Shown in pieces: positions 55,231 to 62,995 of a stretch of DNA of 64,000 nucleotides. A model generated the notes under the pieces. It worked only from the letters and a program-made list of their open reading frames with translations. It did no database searches and was not told where the DNA came from. The translations under genes were made by a program, and so were the position numbers. Origin of the DNA: Photorhabdus thracensis (GTDB lineage: Bacteria > Pseudomonadota > Gammaproteobacteria > Enterobacterales > Enterobacteriaceae); contig NZ_CP011104.1 in NCBI RefSeq assembly GCF_001010285.1, positions 4,898,001 through 4,962,000 of the forward strand. The letters run 5' to 3'. Position 1 is the stretch's first letter; each line of letters opens with the position of its first letter.

Positions 55231-55483
55231 ACCTGGCCGGCAACTCAGCCCGGAGTCCGTTGGGCAGAAAGAGCGTGACGGTGTGTCCGGCCTTGGAATG
55301 TTCCTCAACCACAACGGGATGCAGGCGTTGGGGCTCGTGCTGTTGCCGGAGCTTTTTTGTCCAATAGTAAAATGTGGCCAGATTAATCTCATGGTGCTGG
55401 CAAAACGCCGTCACCGTTAGCCCGCTCTGCTTCTGGGAAGCAATGACTGCCGCCCAGTGTTGCTGTTTTTCAGTGAGTGTCAT
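55187..55483 (-). CDS. tnpA: IS66 TnpA-like protein (end altered)
   Basis: 98 residues: TEKQQHWAAVIASQKQSGLT, VTAFCQHHEINLATFYYWTK is the HTH of IS66 Orf1. The last 15 residues or so (ARLSTAQIHRRAGECG) are read in a second frame through the tnpB junction, so the C-terminus is abnormal. Confidence 0.75.
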   Translation of the reverse strand: MTLTEKQQHWAAVIASQKQSGLTVTAFCQHHEINLATFYYWTKKLRQQHEPQRLHPVVVEEHSKAGHTVTLFLPNGLRAELPARLSTAQIHRRAGECG

Positions 55484-55568
55484 AGTGGTTTGTCTCCTGA
55501 ATAAAAAAGAAAAAACACTATGACAAAAGATTAATCAGTCGGGTATGTGGGGTTAATTAGGCGTTTAC

Positions 55569-55713
55569 GTTTGAACTCTATGAAGAGATTACAATTTTGT
55601 CAAAGTACATAGAGTCAGCAAAAATTAAGGAAAACAAAGTCATATTTTCCGATGAGATAGCAAAGATGTTATACGAAGTATGGTTCGATTTTAATAGAAG
55701 ATTAACGTTATAA
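55569..55713 (+). pseudogene. 3' remnant of a gene cut by the IS66-like element
   Basis: The open frame FELYEEITILSKYIESAKIK, ENKVIFSDEIAKMLYEVWFD, FNRRLTL and stop has no start of its own. It is AT-rich and helix-forming. Family not recognised. Confidence 0.5.
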
Positions 55714-55809
55714 AAGAGAAACAAACTGTAAATTAATTAATGTCCTGAATGAAGTATATTATTATGGTATAAAATAATAAGGCAGTTAAAGAGAATTTGT
55801 GTTCAAAAA

Positions 55810-55944
55810 ATGAGTACACCTGAGTTTTGGTTGCGTCTCCAGAGCGCTTATGACCTACATCAGTTGGAAAATCAAATCGACACGTCCGGGATCGTTTTAT
55901 ATGACGAACAGGACGAAATGTCGCAAATCATCTCAAAGCATTAA
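55810..55944 (+). pseudogene. HigA-type antitoxin, C-terminal remnant
   Basis: 44 codons: [20 protein letters not shown] is the conserved segment after the HTH in HigA/XRE antitoxins. The DNA-binding helix-turn-helix and any toxin gene are missing. Confidence 0.65.
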
Positions 55945-55952
55945 GCAATAGT

Positions 55953-55981
55953 AAATGCGGGGCTACGCCAGCCCTGCATTT
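55953..55981 (+). terminator. hairpin after the HigA remnant
   Basis: A 12-bp stem with one mismatch (AAATGCGGGGCT / AGCCCTGCATTT) nine bases past the stop codon; no clear T-run. Confidence 0.6.
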
Positions 55982-56404
55982 GTTGGCAGTTATCGCAGCT
56001 ACCCGGTCACTACCTCAATACGCATATGGATTAATCTCGTCCGCTCCGAATGAACTCAAACGTCGCACTGTTCAATGGAGCATCTCTGACACGAACCAAT
56101 ATCGGACGTTTTTAGCAAAGATAATTTCTTTGATTTAGCCTGGTTGATACTCTTAATCTATCTTTTGGTTTCTTATTAGTTTTTTATTTTTTTATATTTG
56201 GTGGTATTTATTACCACCATTAAAATTATGATAGCATAATGATCTAAATAAGAAATACTAGATTGATAAGTGTATATTTATTGATACATGTCAATACCTT
56301 AAAACAAACGTATGGTTACAAATAGCTTTCCATAACATTATTATCACATGGTTGACTATTAGAAATATAGAATATTTCTATTCTAAAACGGAGGTTAGTA
56401 TATA
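55982..56404. other. intergenic region before the 56405 gene
   Basis: About 420 bases, first moderately GC-rich and then very AT-rich, with no supported gene. The AT-rich part should carry the promoter of the two-gene unit at 56405. Confidence 0.45.
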
Positions 56405-56830
56405 ATGCCCATTAAAAATGGTAATGTTGATTTTAAAAATGACTGGGGTGAAGATATTGTATCCATGACAATTCGTCATCGTCGTAGTAATGACCCCGAA
56501 AAACAAGAGCAGGTGACGAGATATAATATTGCTTCTGGTGAAGTACATACTAATATACTCTCATTTACTTACGAAACAGGACCTTCTTCTCCATTTGACT
56601 ATTGGTGGATTAAATTTATTACTAATAGTAATCGTATATACACAATAAAAGACAATTTCTACTGTTCTGTAAGCGATGGGGATGACGGAAAAGTTAAGTT
56701 AAGGATTGATGGAAGTACGAACCAAATGTATGTAGACTTTTCTGATTCTAGTGGCTGTACGGAGTCAATTTATCCAGCTTCACTGATCTTTATTGATGAG
56801 CAACAAAAAATCCATACAGTGAATGATTAA
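56405..56830 (+). CDS. beta-sandwich-like protein resembling the 'up-regulated in daf-2' type
   Basis: 141 residues. VDFKNDWGEDIVSMTIRHRR and SFTYETGPSSPFDYWWIKF follow the pattern of a small beta-sandwich domain known from nematode 'up-regulated in daf-2' proteins and bacterial relatives (paired NxT/G...YxTG...DYWW motifs). No signal peptide. GGAGG lies 9 bases upstream of the ATG. It is AT-rich, 38 bp from the next gene and probably co-expressed. The assignment is from memory of the motif; function is unknown. Confidence 0.55.
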   Translation: MPIKNGNVDFKNDWGEDIVSMTIRHRRSNDPEKQEQVTRYNIASGEVHTNILSFTYETGPSSPFDYWWIKFITNSNRIYTIKDNFYCSVSDGDDGKVKLRIDGSTNQMYVDFSDSSGCTESIYPASLIFIDEQQKIHTVND

Positions 56831-56868
56831 TTATTCATATTTTTCAAATAATTAGAAGGATATTATAT

Positions 56869-57507
56869 ATGAATACGGTGCACCTTGATGGTCATGGAGT
56901 TGGTTATATCTCTTCATCTTCACGACGTGACGCTAGTAGAATGATTTCAGACTACATCGGACATGATAATAATAGTTCTAAATTCCAACTCGGACAATAC
57001 AATATGCAGTATTGGAACCAAGACAGCTGGATCAGAGTGAATAACTGTTATGCTTATGCGTGTAATATAAGAGTTGACAATACATTTCCTCATCCAGGGT
57101 ACAATAAATTTGGGCAACCACCTATAAATACAGAAGAGTTTCTGGAAGGTGTGAAACTCGATGGTTTAGTAGAAATCAATGAAAATGATTGGCAACCAGA
57201 GAAACGAGTAAGAGGAGATATCGATAATCCTGCATGGATTGTTGCTCTATGTGATGGCTATACTGAGGACACTAATGAGTACTGGTATCACTTTTACCGA
57301 AAAGTCTGGTCAGGAAATGGCAATGACTGTGGCGGTGGTGAGGAATGTTACTGGGCTCATAAGAATGGAACAGATCCCGTAACGAATAAAATAAAAGGAG
57401 GCTCATCATATATCACTGATCCAAGAGATGATATGAGAAAATATGGCCTAACATACAGAGGGCTCTTTTTAGTTTCCCCGAATATCGTAATTTACGCCCC
57501 ATCTTAA
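56869..57507 (+). CDS. putative cysteine hydrolase (NCYAYA / YHFYR motifs)
   Basis: 212 residues. RVNNCYAYACN (Cys60) and NEYWYHFYRKVWSG (His141), followed by YWAHKNGTDPVTNKI and SSYITDPRD, give the order Cys - His - WxHK - DP seen in small papain- or NlpC/P60-like hydrolases of the 'NCYxYA' type. No signal peptide. AGAAGG before the ATG. Paired with the 56405 gene in AT-rich DNA among mobile elements. Possible effector; the reaction is not predictable. Confidence 0.5.
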   Translation: MNTVHLDGHGVGYISSSSRRDASRMISDYIGHDNNSSKFQLGQYNMQYWNQDSWIRVNNCYAYACNIRVDNTFPHPGYNKFGQPPINTEEFLEGVKLDGLVEINENDWQPEKRVRGDIDNPAWIVALCDGYTEDTNEYWYHFYRKVWSGNGNDCGGGEECYWAHKNGTDPVTNKIKGGSSYITDPRDDMRKYGLTYRGLFLVSPNIVIYAPS

Positions 57508-57614
57508 TCGTAGAGTCTTAAACGTATTCTGATGCTAGCCAATCCTCGGGTCTGTAAGGCACTTATCCATGTACAGGCTCGGGATAACTCCTTGGGGTAT
57601 CCCAAGTAGGGGTT

Positions 57615-59292
57615 ATCGGGTCGCGCAAGGGAACTTCCCCCCTGCGCTCCCACGGAACCGGACGTGACAGTCTCCCGTCATCCGGCTCTTGTCGTTGACC
57701 GTTCGCGCCGCGTACAAATTTCCCAGTGTGCAAACAGACCGGGTTTAACGCTCCGTATCCTGCCTAACCATTCATACGCCTGAGCCAGACTACCGTGTAC
57801 CCGCTTATATTTGCGGGTAACCCATTTAGCAAGGTGCAGATCTACATGACTGGCTATACAGTCCATTGCTGACCGATAAAAGTGCCCATAGTACTTAACC
57901 CAGCCTCGTAACATGGGATTGAGCCATCGTGCCATTACTTCCAGCGACAACGGGGTTTTGTGACTTAAATCCCAGCCCCGTACTGTCTGCCGGATTGCCT
58001 TCGCAGCTCTGGCACTCATTGCTGGCAGGAAATTCACCGATAACTCTCCTTCTTTCGAGACCGACTTTCTTGGCCTGAACGTGTAGCCCAGAAAGTCAAA
58101 GCGCGTCTCTGCGTAATTCCCCCGTCTATCGGCATCCTTGCAATAAACTACCCGGGTCTTCTGAGGATGCAACTCCAGTCCACATTGCGCAAACCGCTGG
58201 CCTAGTTCACTTATTAGTGCTTCGGTCTGCAACTGACTTTGACAGTGGCATACCACATCATCCACGTATCTTTCGAAGGGGACGCTGGGAAACTGACGTT
58301 GCATCCACATGTCAAAGACATAGTGCAGGAACAAATTCGAGATCAGGGGGGAAATCACACCGCCCTGCGACGTTCCACCCTCCCTTGACTGCATTGTTCC
58401 ATCCGGCATGTACACCGACGCGGTTAGCCATCGCTCAATGTAGAGCAACACCCCTCTGCAATCCGTATGCCTGCGCACCGCTCTCATCAGGAGTTCATGA
58501 TCGATGTTATCGAAGAACCCCTTGATGTCCACGTCCAGCAACCAGTCAGTGCGCCAGCATCGTTGCCGGGCTACTCTCAGGGCATCGTGCGCAGATTTGT
58601 GCGGGCGGTCGCCATAGGAGTCAACGTGGAATTGTGGCTCCAGAATCGGCTCCAGCATGTCTTTGACCACCATCTGCGCGATGCGAACCGCTGGCGGCAT
58701 ATAACTGCCCGAGGCCATTCTGTTCCAGAGTTTGTACAAGTTCCCCGCGAGGTTCTTCTCAAATTCCTCAATCGATTGACCATCGATTCCAGCGCTGCCT
58801 TTGTTGGCTTTTACCTTCTTGTACGCTCTCCAGACAGCCTGTCTGGATAACGCAAACGGTTTGGACTGGCTCACAGGTTCCTCCCACTTGTGCAGTTGAC
58901 CCGTAATACAACCCCAACGACTGGCCCCCTTCGCTCCACGTCCATTACAGACGCTTCATCACTACTACGGAGCCATCTGCCCCTGTGACCCGCATCGGTA
59001 CTCAGGCGCTTGCCGGTTTTCTGCTTGACGCCGCTCCCTTCACATCGGGACGACAGGTTCCCACGTTCCATGCCAGAGCCTGTGTTGTGCTCATGCTGTC
59101 TATATGCCGGATGCCGCCCAGCCAGTAACCAGATAACCGCTGGACTTATCACACGCCGCTTAGAAAGCGCGTTTTTGACATCATCTTGTTCCTTTCGACA
59201 CTGCATCTACAGTTCACTCTCGTTCATCTTCACAACACATACATGGCGCATCTGACTGCGCCTTTTCCCTGACGCTCACCACCACCGCTCTT
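57615..59292 (-). mobile_element. group II intron, complete
   Basis: On the minus strand it runs from about 59279 (GTGAGCG; the 13 bases before it, AAGAGCGGTGGTG, are shared by both copies and may be exon or intron) to ...CGACCCGAT at 57615. Domain V is clear at 57655-57688 (GAGCCGGATGACGGG ... GTCCGGTTC), followed by a domain VI-like stem. It carries a reverse transcriptase. The first 628 bp recur at 44698-45325. Confidence 0.88.
57678..58874 (-). CDS. group II intron reverse transcriptase/maturase
   Basis: 398 residues. RT blocks: KANKGSAGIDGQSIEEFEKN, LLDVDIKGFFDNIDHELLM, EGGTSQGGVISPLISNLFLH and the active site RYVDDVVCHCQS. The maturase region is LPAMSARAAKAIRQTVRGWD, RWLNPMLRGWVKYYGHFYRS. 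There is no endonuclease domain at the C-terminus. The stop codon lies inside domain V, so coding and catalytic RNA overlap by about 11 bases. Probably functional. Confidence 0.93.
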   Translation of the reverse strand: MSQSKPFALSRQAVWRAYKKVKANKGSAGIDGQSIEEFEKNLAGNLYKLWNRMASGSYMPPAVRIAQMVVKDMLEPILEPQFHVDSYGDRPHKSAHDALRVARQRCWRTDWLLDVDIKGFFDNIDHELLMRAVRRHTDCRGVLLYIERWLTASVYMPDGTMQSREGGTSQGGVISPLISNLFLHYVFDMWMQRQFPSVPFERYVDDVVCHCQSQLQTEALISELGQRFAQCGLELHPQKTRVVYCKDADRRGNYAETRFDFLGYTFRPRKSVSKEGELSVNFLPAMSARAAKAIRQTVRGWDLSHKTPLSLEVMARWLNPMLRGWVKYYGHFYRSAMDCIASHVDLHLAKWVTRKYKRVHGSLAQAYEWLGRIRSVKPGLFAHWEICTRRERSTTRAG

Positions 59293-59576
59293 TCTAATTT
59301 ACTGTCCGGAATTAGTTGACACGACACATGCCCTTAATGTAATACCATGCGAAAATCAATTTTGTTATTTTTCTAAACTATTTTCGCCATTTATTAACGA
59401 TTAAATACCGGTCTAATCTTTCTGATTGATTAATCCGTTAGACTTTTTATCATCGTTAATTTAATTAAAACGTTATTAAGCACGAGAGAAAGCCAATCAA
59501 CCGACAATACGTTATTTAAAATTTTCGATAAAGAGAAAACATTTCTCATTCTTTAAACGGATTGGTTAATAGACTG
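59293..59576. other. intergenic region between intron and bkd operon
   Basis: About 280 AT-rich bases with no supported gene. It marks the return from mobile to conserved chromosomal DNA. Confidence 0.5.
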
Positions 59577-59608
59577 ATAAATTCCCTGTTGTAAAACAGG
59601 GAATTTAT
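59577..59608 (-). terminator. terminator of the bkd-type operon
   Basis: A perfect 14-bp stem (arms 59577-59590 and 59595-59608, ATAAATTCCCTGTT) with a GTAA-type loop, 20 bp beyond the ketosynthase stop codon. Confidence 0.85.
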
Positions 59609-59628
59609 ACATAAAAGAGAGGCCCCAA

Positions 59629-61479
59629 CTACGGTTTTTCAACCACGGATTCGTTGTTAGGTAACCAGTAACGCCGATGTTCAAAAGCATATTTGGGCAG
59701 CCGAATACGTAACGGTTTCTGCCCAGAAGGCCAGCAAGTGCGCCAATCTATATCCTGACCTTGTAACCATAAGAATCGAGAATCGTCCTCTGCCATATGA
59801 AGCCATTGATCTTCTTTGGTTACAGCAGACGAAGCAAAATCACGTAGTTGGCTCAGGAGATCCTGCCGTGATGTTGCAACAAACAGTGCCCGATGGGGAA
59901 GCGCCGCCCTGCCAAACTGTAATGTCCAGCTAACCGCTTGCAGATCGATGTTTTCATCGTTCTCAATAAAATCTCCCAGCATAACCACCATTTTTTGCAA
60001 CGATGCCTGGCTATTAGCCGCGATGGGATAATAATATCTCTCCGAACTGGCTTTAATCTGTTGCTGAACTTTGGTCGGCGCCTCCTCCAAAATAACATGT
60101 GCGTTGCTTCCACCCAATCCGAAAGAGCTGAGTCCAGCAAAACGTTTTTGCCCTGCATCCACCTGCCAAGCATTTTCCTCTGTAGCCAGTTGTAAGCGCG
60201 TGTCAGCGCTATCAATTTCAGGGTTCAGACGCTGAAATGCCGCGCAAGGCACAATGGATTTATGCTGCAACATCAATAAAACTTTAACAATACCCGCTAA
60301 CCCCGCAGCCCCCTCTAAATGCCCGATATTGGCTTTTACTGAGCCAATATAGCAAGGTTGCCGCATGTTTCCTGACCGATCATGGTTAAAGATTTCATTA
60401 AGCGCATTAAATTCAATTGGATCGCCCAGCGAAGTTCCCGTACCATGCGCCTCCAGGTAACTGATTTGCTCCGCAGAGATTCCAGCCTGTTGCAAACAAT
60501 CATTGACTAATGCAATCTGCTGTTCAGGGTTAGGTGAAGTCAATGAGTTAGCACGCCCACCATGATTTACCGCCGATGCCCGAACGTATCCATAAATAGG
60601 ATCCTGATCCGCCAATGCCTGTTTTTGCGTTTTCAGAAACAGACACACAGCGCCTTCACCACGGACAAAGCCATTCGCGTCCGCGTCAAAAACCCGGCAA
60701 CAACCATCTTTAGATAACATTCCCGCCCGGTAATAAGCGGCCATGTTAAATGTGTTGCTCAACAAATTAATACTGCCAACTATCGCCTGTTGGCATTCCC
60801 CAGAACGCAATGAATTTACCGCTTGAGTCAGCGCCGTTAATCCGCTTGAACACGCGGTATCAATTTGCAAGCTGGGACCAACAAAGTTGTAATAAAATGA
60901 CAATCTGTTTGCCAGCAGGCAATTCAGGGTTCCCGTCGTTGCATAAGCATTTGCCATTGCCATATCAGCCGCGACAAGTTCACGATAATCATTACTGCAC
61001 GAGCCAATAAAAACACCGGTTTTTGATCCCGAATAACTCAGCGGATTAGTCCCGCTATCTTCCATCGCTTGCCAGGTCAGTTCCAATAGTATTCTCTGCT
61101 GCGGATCCATCATGGCAGCCACTCGCGGAGAAATACCAAAGAATGGCGCATCAAAACCATCAATATTATTCAGCATCCCAGCTTTTAATGCTTTTTTAGG
61201 CAGCGGAATAATGTAAGGTTTTCCAGACGCAAGCCGCTGCTCTGGGATCTCTTCTATCACACTGCGTCCGGATCTTATGATCTCCCACATTTGCTCTGGA
61301 GAATCTTCCGCGCCAGGTAGTCGGAAAGCCATGCCCACAATCGCAATAGGCATCTGTTTCGTACCACCTAAATCGCTTACTGATGGAGCCATAGAGCTTA
61401 AATGCTCCAGCAAGGCGGATTTAGCTATCCGCTGTTCCTCCGGGCTGAGTGAATGGTATATGTGATACAGATTATCCAT
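59629..61479 (-). CDS. bkdC: BkdC-like ketosynthase (polyketide synthase KS)
   Basis: 616 residues. Residues about 40-465 are a type I-like beta-ketoacyl synthase: MPIAIVGMAFRLPGAEDSPE, active-site DTACSSG with Cys210, EAHGTGTSLGDP with His345 and KANIGHLEGAAG with His387, all intact. After FGLGGSNAHVILEEA there is no acyltransferase, only a short linker ending PKYAFEHRRYWL, as found behind AT domains. In Photorhabdus the BkdABC system makes the branched beta-ketoacyl unit for isopropylstilbene; this enzyme would condense isovaleryl- or related acyl starter with malonyl units on the partner carrier domain. It overlaps bkdB by 8 bp. Confidence 0.85.
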   Translation of the reverse strand: MDNLYHIYHSLSPEEQRIAKSALLEHLSSMAPSVSDLGGTKQMPIAIVGMAFRLPGAEDSPEQMWEIIRSGRSVIEEIPEQRLASGKPYIIPLPKKALKAGMLNNIDGFDAPFFGISPRVAAMMDPQQRILLELTWQAMEDSGTNPLSYSGSKTGVFIGSCSNDYRELVAADMAMANAYATTGTLNCLLANRLSFYYNFVGPSLQIDTACSSGLTALTQAVNSLRSGECQQAIVGSINLLSNTFNMAAYYRAGMLSKDGCCRVFDADANGFVRGEGAVCLFLKTQKQALADQDPIYGYVRASAVNHGGRANSLTSPNPEQQIALVNDCLQQAGISAEQISYLEAHGTGTSLGDPIEFNALNEIFNHDRSGNMRQPCYIGSVKANIGHLEGAAGLAGIVKVLLMLQHKSIVPCAAFQRLNPEIDSADTRLQLATEENAWQVDAGQKRFAGLSSFGLGGSNAHVILEEAPTKVQQQIKASSERYYYPIAANSQASLQKMVVMLGDFIENDENIDLQAVSWTLQFGRAALPHRALFVATSRQDLLSQLRDFASSAVTKEDQWLHMAEDDSRFLWLQGQDIDWRTCWPSGQKPLRIRLPKYAFEHRRYWLPNNESVVEKP

Positions 61480-62986
61480 GCTTACCTCCCTCTATGAGGC
61501 GCTGCAATCCTAATGCGGCTTCACCATCAAGACAACGCACCGCATTAATAAAGTCATCTAAGGAATGTTTCTTTTCGGCCACTTCGGTTCTGGAAATGTC
61601 AAGATACTCAATCAACCGATGCGGTGAGCTATAACGCCAAAACAGCGTAGGCGATAATTTCCGGCGAAAATGTACTGACATCAGTTCCGCAAGTTTTACC
61701 GCTTTTAGCGAATCAATGCCCAAATCAGCCCAGGTGCGTTGCATCATGGATTCAGTAAAATCCTCGTCCCAATTCAGGAAGTCAGCCAGGAGCGTGCGTA
61801 ACTGCCCGGCAACCGGTTTAGCGGATTGACCTTCCATCTGATGTGCGACAGATTGCGGCCCGGACAGAACGCGAACTTCAGCAGCAATCTCTGTAAGAAA
61901 TTCAGCCGCTTCTACCCCATTCAGCAAATAGTGATTGAATGCCAGAACGAGGTTCATTTCTTTGTTGTGCGGAGCACCGATGAACAATGTTGACTGAGAT
62001 GGCGGCACGATAAGCGGCACAGCCGAAGTGGCGCCATCGCTGCCGGTATACGAGATCATCATGGGAACATCTATATCGACGGGCATTCTTTCAGCATCGG
62101 GATCAAGTACACTATTCAGATGTTGCCTGAACTCAAAAAAGTCCATGGTCTGTGTTCCAGGCACTTTTAATGAACTCAAATCACCTTTTTCATCCAGAAA
62201 AGCAATACCCAGATTGATATCGGTATAAGTATGATAACGCTCTTGATCCAGCGGCCTTGAGCGCAGCATCGGGAATTTTTTCAGCGCCTGAGAAACTGCG
62301 TAAGTGATTACCTGAAACGGTGTTATCCACTCTTGCTGCCCGGAGTTCTCGGTTAGATGACGAATGGCGTTATCAACCAGCTCAATCGACAGTGGTTTAG
62401 CTGCCCAACAAGGTTGCACCGTACCGCTATTCAGCCGTAACGCACGATTAAGGCGCTGCTGATCTTTTGACAGGAAACCAATATTGTCATCTTTGGCATG
62501 GCCATTTTCCGGCAATTTGGTTTCGCTGTGCTTCAGGTAGTCATCAATGTGGCTGGGCAATAATGTCCCGTATTTTTCCGCCAGTTGATTAAGAATGTGC
62601 GGCTCAATTTGGTGTTCTTGTGCATACAGACGGGTTTTGGGCGGAATACGCGCAGGAGGAGCAGATACCTCAGGAGCAACCTCCACTTTCTCCACACTAA
62701 CCGGCAGAGGCGTCAACTCTTCACTAACAGGGGAAGGCTCCGCCAACTCACCGGCGGCTCTGATGACCGCAATAGCCGACCCAACAGGGATAATATCATT
62801 TTCCGCAGCCAGCCATTTTTCCAGGATCCCCTCAACATCAGATTCAATGGTAAAAGCGGCCTTATCCGTCTCCATTTCATAAACAGGTTCATCACGCTTG
62901 ACATGATCTCCCACCTGCTTAAGTAGCTGGGTGATGACGACTTCAGTGGTTCCTTCTCCCATCGGGGGAATAAGCAACTGTGCCAT
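61472..62986 (-). CDS. bkdB: BkdB-like E2 component fused to an acyl carrier domain
   Basis: 504 residues. Residues 1-80 are a lipoyl domain (EMETDKAAF with lipoyl Lys42) and about 110-155 a peripheral-subunit-binding domain (PPKTRLYAQEHQIEPHILNQ). Residues about 190-370 are an E2 acyltransferase-like domain. Residues about 390-470 form an acyl carrier domain with DLGIDSLKAVKLAELM (phosphopantetheine Ser near 425). The E2 motif usually HxxxDG reads NHYLLNG, so the catalytic Asp is Asn. The fusion would let acyl groups made by the dehydrogenase pass to the carrier domain for the ketosynthase. Confidence 0.88.
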   Translation of the reverse strand: MAQLLIPPMGEGTTEVVITQLLKQVGDHVKRDEPVYEMETDKAAFTIESDVEGILEKWLAAENDIIPVGSAIAVIRAAGELAEPSPVSEELTPLPVSVEKVEVAPEVSAPPARIPPKTRLYAQEHQIEPHILNQLAEKYGTLLPSHIDDYLKHSETKLPENGHAKDDNIGFLSKDQQRLNRALRLNSGTVQPCWAAKPLSIELVDNAIRHLTENSGQQEWITPFQVITYAVSQALKKFPMLRSRPLDQERYHTYTDINLGIAFLDEKGDLSSLKVPGTQTMDFFEFRQHLNSVLDPDAERMPVDIDVPMMISYTGSDGATSAVPLIVPPSQSTLFIGAPHNKEMNLVLAFNHYLLNGVEAAEFLTEIAAEVRVLSGPQSVAHQMEGQSAKPVAGQLRTLLADFLNWDEDFTESMMQRTWADLGIDSLKAVKLAELMSVHFRRKLSPTLFWRYSSPHRLIEYLDISRTEVAEKKHSLDDFINAVRCLDGEAALGLQRLIEGGKHG

Positions 62987-62995
62987 AAGTTCTCC

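Larger units (their letters stand above)
53985..55568 (-). mobile_element. IS66-family element, truncated
   Basis: Three leftward genes in the IS66 order tnpA-tnpB-tnpC start after a GTAAACGCC end at 55568 (minus strand). tnpC is cut by the IS4-like element at 53984 and tnpB has lost its start, so the element is dead. The sequence right of 55568 is an interrupted reading frame. Confidence 0.82.

Noticed and set aside
58871-59206. 111-codon frame on the minus strand, also present at 44904-45239
   Set aside because: It lies wholly inside the 5' RNA domains of the group II intron and its conservation reflects RNA structure and copy identity, not coding.
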